Source: Hyphomicrobium_A sp963728165
GTDB taxonomy: Bacteria; Pseudomonadota; Alphaproteobacteria; Rhizobiales; Hyphomicrobiaceae
DNA length: 64,000 bases
Assembly: GCA_963728165.1 (NCBI GenBank)
Contig: CAVSIY010000005.1
Coordinates: 77,849 to 141,848 of the forward strand
Reading direction: 5' to 3'
The first letter of the stretch is position 1, and each line of letters begins with the position of its first letter. The position numbers and the translations under genes are program-made. Positions 17,693 through 27,087 of this stretch are shown piece by piece. The notes below the pieces were generated by a model that searched no databases, was not told the DNA's origin, and saw only the letters and a list, made by a program, of their open reading frames with translations.

Positions 17693-18194
17693 CTGTTGCT
17701 GCTTTCCGTGCCTATGAGCGTCGCGTCGCCCTTCAAGAACGCGCAATTCACCCCTGGCGTTCACATCCGCCGAAATCTCACGCCGCCGAGACGAGTCTCA
17801 GGCGCAAAATCTCTTTAGACTGCTCACCAGTGCCTTCTCGGTGGTCCTTCCCGGGAATTGCGGTGCGCGGTCGGACGCACGTCCCCCACTTCAACGTGCG
17901 ACCTTCACGCGTCGCTGCGAGCTGCCGGTTCAGACCACCCGCTTGCGAACCGCTTGGCGCTTATTGCGCCGCAACAATGTAATCCACAGCGCATCGGCGA
18001 GCAAGTGAGTTGCATCCGCAAATATGTAGGCGTCAATTGAGGCCGGCACGTGCGGCTCGGCTCGGGCGGATGACCTGTGCGACGCCGCCACGCACTGGGG
18101 GCACGCGTCACATTCGCCGCATAGTGTTCGCGTTGTATAGGTCTACTTGGCAAGGAATTGAGCTAAAGGCTGAGCTTCATAGGGGGGAGCCGCC
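17693..18194. other. intergenic region upstream of opgG
   Basis: About 500 bases without a supported gene. An inverted repeat CGCC-GAGAC-GA-GTCTC-A-GGCG lies at 17784-17804, about 95 bases upstream of the opgG start, and could be a leader hairpin or operator. Nothing else was recognised; the short reading frames here look random. Confidence 0.45.
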
Positions 18195-18541
18195 ATGATC
18201 CAGGAAGCGACGCTGATCGGGGCCATCCATTCGATCCGGTCTCAGGTCGATTTCCTTGGCAGTTCTTCGTGACCGTGCACATCGCCATCTTCGCGCTGCT
18301 CTCGATCTACGACGAGGCCGTGGAGGCGCTCAATATCGTCGCGCGCGCCTTTGCGCGCGACGGACAGGCAGAGCGCTTCCAGCCGGCCTTCTTCCAGCAC
18401 TTCGTCGGGCAGAGCTTCGCCGACCGTCCGGCGACGGTGCTGGTGACGCATTCCATGGCGTTCACGGTGGTCCTTTTGGCACTCGTCTCGCGCGAGTTCA
18501 TTCAGACGCGGCGCAAGCGGCAGGAGAATGCGCCGCAATGA
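18195..18541 (+). pseudogene. small two-helix membrane protein gene with a frameshift
   Basis: The ATG at 18195 follows GGGGGGAGC and opens a frame starting MIQEATLIGAIHSIRSQVDF that stops early at 18270. From about 18257 another frame continues WQFFVTVHIAIFALLSIYDE and runs to 18541, with a second hydrophobic helix (TVLVTHSMAFTVVLLALVS) and a basic tail. Total length is one base short of a multiple of three, so inserting one base in TTCCTTGGCAG (to read F-L-W-Q-F-F) restores one protein of about 115 residues. Whether this is a true mutation or a sequence error cannot be decided here; error is more likely given pyrG. Confidence 0.65.
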
Positions 18542-18922
18542 GGAGCGCGGGAGGCGAACGTCGCGGTGAGTCGCCGACGATCAAGTGCTGTGGCGCAGAC
18601 GGTTGGGGATATTTTGGGCGCACAAAGGCATCATATGACAAGGATAAAATTTCTAATTCAACGAGTTAAGTGCCATCTGGCGGTCGTTGCGGATAGGTCA
18701 CAACACCTGTGAATTCGGCAACTTTGGGCACGCAGCCCGTTTCCTGTGCATACAATCTCTGCTTATTGTTTTTCCCCGAGCGGTGATTCGGTTTTGAGGC
18801 CGCTGCAGTGCAAGCGTTCGAAGTGTGGGTGCAAGCGTTCGAAGTACATCGGGTCTTGTAGGGAGTAGGCGGCTCTTGTGCGTGGCGTCGCCATCAGAAA
18901 GTAAGCAGACGGGAGTAGGTCA
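18542..18922. other. upstream region of porin 1
   Basis: About 380 bases without a gene. It contains an AT-rich patch near 18630-18670, unusual for this GC-rich sequence, and the tandem 17-base repeat listed separately. A GGGAG ribosome site lies just before the porin ATG. No definite promoter hexamers are claimed. Confidence 0.5.
18808..18845. repeat. 17-base direct repeat with 21-base period upstream of porin 1
   Basis: GTGCAAGCGTTCGAAGT occurs perfectly at 18808-18824 and again at 18829-18845. The 21-base period equals two helical turns, and the second copy ends 78 bases before the porin start codon. Each copy contains the palindrome TTCGAA. This layout is typical of a binding site for a regulator that contacts one DNA face twice; the regulator is unknown. 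Confidence 0.6.
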
Positions 18923-20345
18923 ATGAAAAAGTACAGTTTGGGCGCCCTGGTGGCAGCAGGCCTGCTGGTTGGCGGGCTTACCGCTGGCAGCGCGTCCGCC
19001 GCCGATCTCGGGGGCAACTGCTGCGCAGATCTCGAGGAGCGCATCGCCGAGCTCGAGGCCACAACGGCCCGCAAAGGCAACCGCAAAGTCTCTCTCACGA
19101 TCTCCGGCTGGGTCGCCGAGCAGGTTATGTGGTGGGATGACGGCACGGAGAGCAACGTCTACGTCGGTGGCATCGGCGCGACGCTGGCCAGCCACGTGAA
19201 GTTCACCGGCCAGGCGACGATCTCGCCAGGTTGGTACCGCCGGTTACGTGCTGCACCTTGAAGCGATCGACATCGAGCCCATACGCTGGCGGCTGGAACC
19301 AGAATGTCCACTGGCAGCGTGTCGGCGGCTGTGACCACGCTGCAGTCGTTCTGGTTCATCAAGAGCGACCAGCTCGGCAAGGTCAGCGTTGGCAAGCAGT
19401 CGCAGGCTTCGGATAACACCGCGATCCTCGTCGACGGCTCGGGCTCGCTCGTTCCGGCCAACTGGGTGCTGTTCGACAACGCAGGCTTCTTCCTGCGCAT
19501 CGCAGCGGAGCGGCGCTCGGTAACGGCGCGACCTGGGGCGACATCGGCTTCTGCCATCACATCGGCCTCGGCATCGGCGGTGACTGCAACGGCGTGCCGC
19601 AGAACGTCGTCCGCTATGACTCAGCCCGATCTTCGCCGGGTTCTCGGTCGTCGGCCTCTTGGGGCGAGGACGACATGTGGGACGTGGCTGCCCGCTATGC
19701 GGGTGAAGGTGGCGGCTTCAAGATCGCCGCTGCTGCCGCCTACTCGGAGAGCACCGACGAGACCAACCTGGTGGCTCAGCTTCTGGCAGTGCGTGACTCA
19801 GCACTACTTCCAGGTCGGCGCCTACATCGAGCACGTTGCCACGGGTCTGTTCGGCTACGGCGCCTACGGCAAGCGAGATGACAACCAGGTCGGCAGCGAC
19901 TATCGATGCACTACCGGGCTTCTTCGCCCGATGGCTGGCTACGGCACTTTGGCCAATCCGCCGACAATGGCGACTATGGTACGTGAAGGGCGGCCTGCGC
20001 GAGCGGTGGACCCCGCTCGGCCACACGGTGCTCTACGGCGAGTATGCGCAGCGCAACAACATGTTCAGCGACGCTCGAGACCGAGGTGCCTTCTGCATCG
20101 CGGCTTCTATGGCCGCAACGCCCAGCTATCACTGGCTCTGAGATGACCCAGTGGGGCGTGGGCGTGGTGCAGGAGATCGATGCGGCGGCCATGTCGCTGT
20201 GGCTGTCCTACAATCACTTTGACGGGAGCTTCACCGGACGACCTACGACTTGTCGGCAGCGTCGGTGAGTTGCGACGTCGACGGCTTCAAGACTGACCTC
20301 GACAGCTTCCAGCTCGTGAAGTTCGGCGCGCTGATCAACTTCTAA
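18923..20345 (+). pseudogene. outer-membrane porin 1 (Porin_2 type), multiply frameshifted
   Basis: Trimeric general porin of the alphaproteobacterial Porin_2 family. ATG at 18923 with GGGAG upstream; signal peptide of about 28 residues ending ASAADLGG. The mature start carries a short coiled coil (DLEERIAELEATTARKGN) and the first strand SLTISGWVAEQVMWWDDG. The frame breaks after about 112 codons (one extra base near 19238) and at least seven more times; fragments recognisable in other frames include LQSFWFIKSDQLGKVSVG, DDMWDVAARYAGEGGGF, LRERWTPLGHTVLYGEY and the C-terminus LVKFGALINF with stop at 20343-20345. It aligns throughout with porin 2. Either a decayed gene or poor sequence over a repeated locus. 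Confidence 0.8.
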
Positions 20346-20370
20346 GCTCAGCGAACCACAAGACTTAAGG

Positions 20371-20404
20371 AAGCCGCCCCCGACAAGGGGCGGCTTCTTC
20401 TTTT
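20371..20404 (+). terminator. intrinsic terminator after porin 1
   Basis: Inverted repeat AAGCCGCCCC / GGGGCGGCTT with a short loop, followed by CTTCTTCTTTT. It begins 25 bases after the porin 1 stop codon. Confidence 0.85.
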
Positions 20405-20992
20405 CCCGGTCGCCCGCGCCTGCGGAGCGAGACCGGGACGGCGCTAGCGCCAGAGGCCGATCAGGGCCCGCCTACGATCGGCGCAAGCGCCGGCTCCGCG
20501 CTCCGAGCCTGGCCTGCGCTCTGGGCGGCGGCCAGGTTTCCCTTCCTCGCGGAGCTTTCCACACTTTCTCCCCCGCCGCGTCCACCGCCGTCGTTTACTG
20601 ATTAGCCGCCGGCTGACGCACCCGGCCCGAGGGCTCTTTGGCCCCCAGCGCGCCGAGGCTCATCGGCGCCGGCGCGCACGCTCAGCCATTTGAATTTCCA
20701 CGGCATTCCCAATGCGGTTCAGGTCCGGCATCAGCTGATAGGGGCTAAGCACCGCCAGCCCCAACCGTTACCGAGAAGTAAACAGCTCGTGGCCGGTCCG
20801 CCACACTCGTGGATTCGTCACCACCAAAAGAGCAATGCCTAATTGTTGCACCGGCGCGAATCACGCCAGTGTCCCCCTCGGCACGCAGCGGTCCAGAGGG
20901 GCTCGCCTTGCGCATTGCTAGGGCGGTTATTGGTCTTGCGTTCGTCAGTTCAGCGTCCCGCCATCCAGCTGAGACGAAGACGGGAGACTAAT
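20405..20992. other. intergenic region between the two porin genes
   Basis: About 590 GC-rich bases with several small inverted repeats but no recognised gene or RNA. The 17-base tandem repeat found before porin 1 is absent here. The ribosome site GGGAG at the end (GACGGGAGACTAAT) resembles that of porin 1, so the core leader is conserved while the upstream region is not, suggesting different regulation. Confidence 0.5.
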
Positions 20993-22433
20993 ATGAGGAA
21001 ATTCAGCCTTAGCGCCCTGGTGGCGGCGGGCCTGCTGGTAGGCGGTCTTTCCGCTGGCAGCGCGTCCGCGGCCGACCTCGGGGGGAATTGCTGCGCAGAT
21101 CTCGAAGAGCGCATCGCCGAACTCGAGGCGACGACCGCCCGCAAGGGCAACCGCAAGGTGTCACTGACCATCTCCGGTTGGGTCGCCGAGCAGGCCATGT
21201 GGTGGGACGACGGTTTTGAGAAGAACCTCTACGTGACGGGTCTCGGCACCACGCTCGCCACCAACGTCAAGTTCACCGGCCAGGCGACGATCGCGCCAGG
21301 CTACTACGCCGGCTACGTGCTGCACTTGGAAGCGATCGACAGCGACTCGCTGACGATCGACCAGGGCGCAGCGCGGCTTCTCGGCTTCGGTGCCCAGGGC
21401 CCCGCGGTTGACCCGCTGACGCAGCAGGGCAGCATCGTCGGTCCGGTCGTCACCGTGCTGCAGTCGTTCTGGTTCTTGAAGAGCGACCACCTCGGCAAGG
21501 TGTCGATCGGCCGTCAATCGCAGGCGTCTGACAACACGGCGATCCTGGTCGACGGTTCGGGCTCGCTCGTTCCGGCCAACTGGGTGGCGTTCGAAACCAA
21601 CGCCTTCCAGATCTATAACAACAATGGCGTGGCCACCGGCTTACATCTGGGGCGGCGTCGGCTCGTGCCGTGGCATGGGCGGTGCCTGGGGTGACTGTAA
21701 CGGTCTGACCCGGAATGCGGTTCGCTATGACTCGCCGACCTGGCACGGCTTCTCCGTGTCGGCCGACTGGGGCGACGACGACTTCTGGGACGTTGCGGCT
21801 CGCTATTCGGGCGAGTTCAACGGCTTCAAGCTGTCGGTTGCCGCAGCCTACAACCAGTGGACCGACGGCAACACGTACACTCGCGGTGGCCGAACTCGGT
21901 GCGACGTTTGGTGGGGCGCTCACTTGCATCACCGGTTCGAACTTCCTGAGCGGTACCTATCCCGATCCGGGCCGTGCGGACTACTTCCAGGCTGGTGCTC
22001 TACGTGGAGCACGTTCCGACGGGTCTTTGGGGATTGGTCGACTACGGCCGTCTCGACGACAACTTCACCGTGCTGCCGGTTACGGAGACCTGGTACTTCA
22101 AGGCTGGTCTGCGTGAGCGCTGGCATCCGCTGGGTCACACGGTTCTCTACGGCGAGTACCTGACCAACAACAACGGCAACAACATCAACTTCGCTCCCTG
22201 CGCGGCGGCCACCTACAATGCTACGCAGTGCGCCGACTACGACGACCAGATGCATGTCTGGGGTCTTGGCGTGGTGCAGGAGATCGACGCTGCTGCCATG
22301 TCGCTGTGGATCTCCTACCGCCACCTGTCCTTCGGGGACAACGTCGGCAACGATCCTCGGTCCGACGGCTGTCGGTGCTGCCGGCTACAAGGACTTCCAG
22401 TACGTGAAGTTCGGCGGTCTGATCAACTTCTGA
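20993..22433 (+). pseudogene. outer-membrane porin 2 (Porin_2 type), frameshifted
   Basis: Tandem paralogue of porin 1 with a nearly identical signal peptide and N-terminus. ATG at 20993; frame intact for about 220 codons (to NNNGVATG), covering the coiled coil, first strands and KSDHLGKVSIGRQSQASDNT. Breaks occur near 21640, 21885, 22000 and 22360; between them the protein continues as WGGVGSCRGMGGAWGDCNGL, GATFGGALTCITGSNFLSG, LYVEHVPTGLWGLVDYGR and YKDFQYVKFGGLINF with stop TGA at 22431-22433. Corrected length would be about 480 residues, normal for the family. It should make the main diffusion channel of the outer membrane if the breaks are sequence errors. Confidence 0.82.
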
Positions 22434-22461
22434 TCACCGGCGACCTTCTATCTCTCTCCTC

Positions 22462-22494
22462 AACCGCCCTGGTAACCCCAGGGCGGTTTTTTTT
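22462..22494 (+). terminator. intrinsic terminator after porin 2
   Basis: Inverted repeat AACCGCCCTGG / CCAGGGCGGTT with a short loop and a run of eight T, starting 28 bases past the porin 2 stop codon. Confidence 0.9.
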
Positions 22495-22674
22495 GTCTCG
22501 AGGGCGGTGCGCGTGTTGGCGGGCCTGCAGCTTGCGCACAACAGCAGCGTTTCCACAGGACCGCGGCCTGCCACCGAGATTGTTGGCTGAGCGAATCTTT
22601 GTGCGTGATAGCCACGAGTGTTCGGGGGACCGACGCGGGCGCGGGTGGGAACCAGTCAATTGAGCAGCTTTTGG

Positions 22675-23371
22675 ATGCGCGATCGCTGGCGCGCGTGTGC
22701 GAGCGCCATGGCGATGTTGCTTGCGGCAAGCGTTGCCGGCTGCGCCTATAGCAACGATCTGCCGATCGACGCGCACTATCAGCAACTACAAGGCGCGCAT
22801 GCCCGAGCGCGACAAGGTGTTCGTGTGCAGCTCCTACGGCTGCCGCACGCAGACGGGCTTCCGCTTCAACGACGCCGACATCGCGCAGATGCAGTCGCTG
22901 ATGTCGCCCGCCCAAACCGCGACGCCAGCAGACGAGCGGCGCGCTACCGCTACGACGCTCGCGTGGATGGAGCGACGGGTGGGCGATGCGATCGGCACGT
23001 CGGCTGACAGGCCGGCGGACGACTTGGAAGGCAACGGCGATCCGACACAGATGGACTGCGTCGATATCGCCACCAATCTCACGAGCTATCTGCTCATTCT
23101 CGAGCGCCACAAGCTGTTGCGGCATCACAGCGTCGGGCCGGTCTTTACCAAGGAGGACTGGCGGCGCGGGTTTTCGGGCTGGCCGCACTACGCCGCGATC
23201 CTGGTCGAGAGCAAGTCCGGGCAGCAGTACGCGGTCGATGGCTGGCTGCTGGCGAGCGGCAAGCCGCCCGAGATCGTCGAGACGCAGAAATGGTACATCG
23301 ACGACAGCGACATCCTCTTCGGCAAGAAGGGTCCCGTGACCGCTGCGGTCAATCCGGCCCCTCGCAGGTAG
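22675..23371 (+). CDS. lipoprotein with transglutaminase/papain-like pattern, frameshifted
   Basis: The frame from ATG 22675 gives a lipoprotein signal (MRDRWRACASAMAMLLAASV, then AGCAYSND with the lipid-modified Cys). Near 22788 one extra base shifts the frame; removing it joins DLPIDAHY to SNYKARMPERDKVFVCSS and gives about 231 residues. The mature part has CSSYGCRTQTGFRF, then Cys in MDCVDIATNL, His in WPHYAAILVE and Asp in YAVDGWLL, which in this order suggests a Cys-His-Asp cysteine-protease-like (transglutaminase-type) fold. This catalytic reading is inference. Other family members are known only as hypothetical proteins of Hyphomicrobiales. Confidence 0.7.
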
Positions 23372-23453
23372 CGCGCCGCCAGCGACACTTTTCTGCTTGC
23401 GCGGGCGGGGGCGCGTGGAGGACGTTCGGGGCACCCGCCATTGGACGCGCCCG

Positions 23454-24629
23454 ATGTTCACCACCTTCTTCCACGCGTTGAAGAGCGCCGGCCTCCCCGT
23501 CACGCTGAAGGAGTACCTGGCGCTGCTCGAAGGGCTGCAGGCCGACGTCGCCGGGCGGCGCGTGGAGGACTTCTACTTTCTATCGCGCGCCTGCCTCGTC
23601 AAGGACGAGCGCTACCTCGACCGTTTCGATCGCGTGTTCGGGCAGGTGTTCAAGGGGCTCGAGGCGCTGCCCGAGGGGATCGAGGCGGAGATCCCGGAGG
23701 AGTGGCTGCGCCTCGTATCCGAGCTGCATCTGTCGGAGGAGGACAAGAAGCGGATCGCCGAGCTCGGCGGCTGGGAGAAGATCATGGAGACGCTCAAGCA
23801 GCGTCTCGAGGAGCAGAAGGAGCGCCATGCGGGCGGCTCCAAATGGATCGGCACCGGAGGCACCTCGCCTTATGGCGCCTACGGCTACAATCCCGCCGGC
23901 GTGCGCATCGGACAGAAAGAGAGCCGCCATCGGCGCGCGATCAAGGTGTGGGACAAGCGCGAGTTCAAGGATCTCGACGAGACGGTCGAGCTCGGCACGC
24001 GCAACATCAAGGTGGCGTTGCGGCGCTTGAGGATGTTTGCCCGCCAGGGATCGGCCGAGGAGCTGGACCTCGCCGGCACCATCCGCGGCACGGCCGAGAA
24101 GGGCTATCTCGACATCCGCATGGTGCCCGAGCGTCACAACGCCGTTAAGGTGCTGATGTTCTTCGACGTCGGCGGCTCGATGGATTGGCACGTGAAAGGC
24201 GCCGAGGAGCTGTTCTCGGCGGCGCGCTCCGAGTTCAAGCATCTCGAGTACTACTACTTCCACAACTGCCTCTATGAGGAGCTCTGGCGCCACAACGCGC
24301 GCCGCTCGAGCGAGCGCACGCCGACCTGGGACGTGCTCCACACCTATCCCGCCGACTACAAGGTGATCTTCGTCGGCGACGCCGCCATGAGCCCCTATGA
24401 GATCACGCATGCGGGCGGCAGCGTCGAGCACATGAATGCGGAGCCGGGCGCGACCTGGCTGGGGCGCATCACCGCGGCCTATAAGCATTGCGTCTGGCTC
24501 AACCCCGTCCCCGAGGCGCACTGGGGCTGGACGCCGTCGATCGGCATGGTGCGCACCCTGATGGGGGGGCGCATGTACCCTCTGACCCTCCAAGGCCTCG
24601 ATTCGGCCATCGGCGAGCTGATGCGGTGA
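23454..24629 (+). CDS. VWA domain-containing CoxE-like protein
   Basis: 391 aa from ATG 23454. VWA proteins of this type act with MoxR ATPases in maturing metal cofactors or complexes. The N-terminal half is helical and charged; the glycine-rich segment GGSKWIGTGGTSPYGAYGYN (about 126-145) is typical of the group. The VWA domain begins at KVLMFFDVGGSMDWH, a metal-ion site of the DxGxS form, and continues through YYFHNCLYEELW and VIFVGDAAMSPYEI. Its expected partner is the MoxR ATPase at 2722-3570, here about 20 kb away rather than adjacent. Confidence 0.93.
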   Translation: MFTTFFHALKSAGLPVTLKEYLALLEGLQADVAGRRVEDFYFLSRACLVKDERYLDRFDRVFGQVFKGLEALPEGIEAEIPEEWLRLVSELHLSEEDKKRIAELGGWEKIMETLKQRLEEQKERHAGGSKWIGTGGTSPYGAYGYNPAGVRIGQKESRHRRAIKVWDKREFKDLDETVELGTRNIKVALRRLRMFARQGSAEELDLAGTIRGTAEKGYLDIRMVPERHNAVKVLMFFDVGGSMDWHVKGAEELFSAARSEFKHLEYYYFHNCLYEELWRHNARRSSERTPTWDVLHTYPADYKVIFVGDAAMSPYEITHAGGSVEHMNAEPGATWLGRITAAYKHCVWLNPVPEAHWGWTPSIGMVRTLMGGRMYPLTLQGLDSAIGELMR

Positions 24630-24799
24630 TGGGTCGGGAATGGGCCGAAAACCGCAAGTTGGCGGGGCCCGCCAGGACTTTGCCCTAAAGTCGTGCGTTT
24701 CATGGGGGAAAGTGCCGCCAGCGGGACCCCTCCCCTGATTGACGCGGGGGCAATTGGCGCTAAGGTCCGGCAGATCGCGCACGCAATGGGGGAGTCGCA

Positions 24800-25321
24800 A
24801 TGAAAGCCGCACGGTCGATGGTCGTGCTCGTTGCGTTGACGCTCGGCGCCTGCTCCGGCGCCACCGAGCTTACCACCGGCTCTCTTTTCGGCTCCGGCGC
24901 CAAGCCGGCGGCCCCGGCGGGACCTGTGAACGATCCTCCCATGCGCGCTTTCGAGGTCGGCACCGTTTCCGCGCGCGCGATCAAGTGCGGGTTCAACTTC
25001 GATCCGGCCAAGCTCAAGACCAACTACCTCGCCTATGAGCGCACGCTCTCGAGCACGGCGGACCTCGCCAACATCGAGAAGATCTACGACACGTCCTTCA
25101 ACGGCGTCGCCAAGGCGGTGGAGGGCGAGAACGACTACTGCACCACCGAGAAGACGAAGACCATCAAGGCCGCTCTCGCCCGGCATCTCGCCGGCGACTA
25201 CACGCCGAGCCCGCAGCAGAAGAAGCCGGAGGAGGAAGGTCTGTTCTCTGGTTGGGGCGGCGGCGATTCCGACAGCCCCGGCATGCACCAGACTCTTCCG
25301 ACCGACAACAGCAACATCTAA
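24800..25321 (+). CDS. lipoprotein of unknown function
   Basis: 173 aa; ATG 24800 with GGGGGAG upstream. The signal peptide ends in the lipobox LGAC (Cys18). The mature part has two cysteines (KCGFNFD and DYCTTEK) that could form a disulfide, and a low-complexity C-terminus with PQQKKPEEEG and GWGGGDSD. No known domain was recognised; similar proteins of this order are annotated as hypothetical. Confidence 0.8.
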   Translation: MKAARSMVVLVALTLGACSGATELTTGSLFGSGAKPAAPAGPVNDPPMRAFEVGTVSARAIKCGFNFDPAKLKTNYLAYERTLSSTADLANIEKIYDTSFNGVAKAVEGENDYCTTEKTKTIKAALARHLAGDYTPSPQQKKPEEEGLFSGWGGGDSDSPGMHQTLPTDNSNI

Positions 25322-25363
25322 CGGCCCCGGCGACGACCGCCCGCCGCGAGGGGGCCCCGCGCG

Positions 25364-25738
25364 TTGCCAACCGCCGTGCAGCAGCTCCTCTGGATCGAGA
25401 CCCTGTTGAAACTCGCCGCCGGGCTGCTGCTCGTGCTGGCGCCGCTCAGCACGATCAAGCTCCTTGGTCTGCCGCGCACCGAAACCGGTTTCTGGCCCCG
25501 CCTGCTCGGGTCGGTCCTGATCGGGCTGGCAGCCGCCCTGTTCGTGGAGGGCAGCATCCCCGGCGCGCGCGGCCTTGGTCTATTGGGATGCGTCCTTGTT
25601 AACTTTTCTGCGGTTTCAATGCTGGCAGGCTTGCTGGCGCTGGAGGCGGGTCCCCCTTCGGCGCGCGGCCGGGCCGTAGTGTGGGCGTTCGTCGTCGTCC
25701 TCGTCTGCCTGAGCGTCTTGGAGATCGCCGTCCTCTGA
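25364..25738 (+). CDS. four-helix integral membrane protein
   Basis: 124 aa, almost entirely hydrophobic with four predicted membrane helices separated by short loops (LLKLAAGLLLVLAPLSTIKL, LLGSVLIGLAAALFVEGSI, LLGCVLVNFSAVSMLAGLL, AVVWAFVVVLVCLSVLEIA). The start is TTG at 25364 with GAGGG upstream; a GTG at 25376 is an alternative. Function unknown. Confidence 0.7.
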   Translation: MPTAVQQLLWIETLLKLAAGLLLVLAPLSTIKLLGLPRTETGFWPRLLGSVLIGLAAALFVEGSIPGARGLGLLGCVLVNFSAVSMLAGLLALEAGPPSARGRAVVWAFVVVLVCLSVLEIAVL

Positions 25739-25839
25739 GCGCAAGCCAAGGCAACGAGCGGCGACATGGGCCCTTCGCGCGCAAGCGCCACTCTTGCTTC
25801 AAGCGAAGGGACGCTGACGACACCGATCCGGAGCAACCG

Positions 25840-27087
25840 ATGCCGTCTGCCGCCCTGCCGCTTCCCCCATTGAGCGAGCCCGAAGAGTGCCGCGCAGCGC
25901 GCCAAGGCCATCAAGCGGGCGCGGCCGGCGCGGATACCTTCGCGCTTGTGAGCGATCGCGCCGGCTTTGACGCGCTCGAAGGGGACTGGAACGATCTCTT
26001 TGCGCGCGCCGGACGCGGCGCCCAGGTGTTCCAGACGTTCAACTGGAACTGGCACTGGGCCAACCACTACCTGGCGCAGGGCTCGCCCACCCGCGGCCCC
26101 ACCCTCGCGCTCATAACGGCGCGCCGTGACGGCCGGCTCGTCATGGTGTGGCCGCTCATCAAGGAGCGTGCCGCCGGTCTCACGCGGCTTGCTTGGATGG
26201 GAGAGCCCGTCAGCCAGTACGGCGACGTGCTGATCGAGGACGGCCCCGGTGCCGACGCCCTTTTGCGCGAAGCGTGGAGCTTCATTGTCGGCCGGCTCGC
26301 GCCCGATCTGGCACGCCTGCGCAAGGTGCGCGACGACGCAGCCGTTGCTGCCGTCTTGGCCGAGATGGGCGCCTTGCCGACCCAGCGCCTCGAGGCACCC
26401 TATCTCGATCTCGCCGTCGCCAAGGACTTTGCCGCCTACGAGCAGCGCTACTCCCCGCGATCGCGACGCAACCGCCGCCGTCTCGGGCGCCGCTTCGAGG
26501 AGCGCGGCGCCACGGGCTTCGAGCGCCACTACGATGGAGCCCGCGCCCGCGAGCTCGCCACGCTCGCGCTCTCCTTGAAGCGCGACTGGCTCAAAGACCG
26601 CGGGCTCGTGTCACCGGCGCTCGCAGACCCGCGCATGGATGCCTTTTTTGCCGACATCGCCGAAGCAACGACGCACCCGGTCGGCTGTCAGGTCACAGCC
26701 CTCACCTGCGACGGCGAGGCGGCAGCCATCGAGATCACCATGCAGTGCAAGGACCGCAGGGTCATGCACGTCATCGTCTTCAACCTGAAATACGAAAAGG
26801 CCGGCGCCGGCGTGCTGCTCCTGGAGGAGACCATCGCCAAGTCCTTCGACGGCGCAACCCGCATGTTCGACCTGCTGGCGCCTGCCGACGGCTACAAGCT
26901 CGACTGGGCGGACGCAGTGACCGGCGTCACCGACTGGGCGCTGCCTTTGTCGCGCAAGGGCTGGCTTTATGCGCGCCTCTACCTCGGGCTCGCCCGCCCC
27001 GCCATCAAGGCCACGCTCGAAGCGCTGCCGATGTCGCTGCGACGCGCGCTCGCGGCCCGCTTGACGAAATCATCGGGCGCTAGCTGA
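25840..27087 (+). CDS. GNAT-type acetyltransferase of the CelD/BcsL group
   Basis: 415-aa protein with the CelD-like acetyltransferase fold (PF13480), linked in many bacteria to acylation of exopolysaccharides. Start ATG 25840 with CGGAG upstream. Family landmarks are FNWNWHWANHYL near residue 70, a basic stretch SRRNRRRLGRRFEE, and the C-terminal ADGYKLDWADAVTGVTDW in which these enzymes bind the acyl donor. No polysaccharide synthesis genes lie next to it, so the substrate is unknown. Its stop codon overlaps that of the convergent reductase gene. Confidence 0.85.
   Translation: MPSAALPLPPLSEPEECRAARQGHQAGAAGADTFALVSDRAGFDALEGDWNDLFARAGRGAQVFQTFNWNWHWANHYLAQGSPTRGPTLALITARRDGRLVMVWPLIKERAAGLTRLAWMGEPVSQYGDVLIEDGPGADALLREAWSFIVGRLAPDLARLRKVRDDAAVAAVLAEMGALPTQRLEAPYLDLAVAKDFAAYEQRYSPRSRRNRRRLGRRFEERGATGFERHYDGARARELATLALSLKRDWLKDRGLVSPALADPRMDAFFADIAEATTHPVGCQVTALTCDGEAAAIEITMQCKDRRVMHVIVFNLKYEKAGAGVLLLEETIAKSFDGATRMFDLLAPADGYKLDWADAVTGVTDWALPLSRKGWLYARLYLGLARPAIKATLEALPMSLRRALAARLTKSSGAS

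Noticed and set aside
17858..18153. Short open frames on both strands between opgG and the small membrane protein gene
   Set aside because: No ribosome site, no hydrophobic or domain pattern, and both strands are open over the same bases, as expected by chance.
18808..18845. CRISPR-like repeat before porin 1
   Set aside because: Only two 17-base copies with a 4-base gap; there are no spacers of constant length and no cas genes, so it fits an operator better.
25681..25839. N-terminal extension of the CelD-like acetyltransferase
   Set aside because: It overlaps the 3' end of the preceding membrane protein gene and is Arg-rich; ATG 25840 has a good ribosome site.
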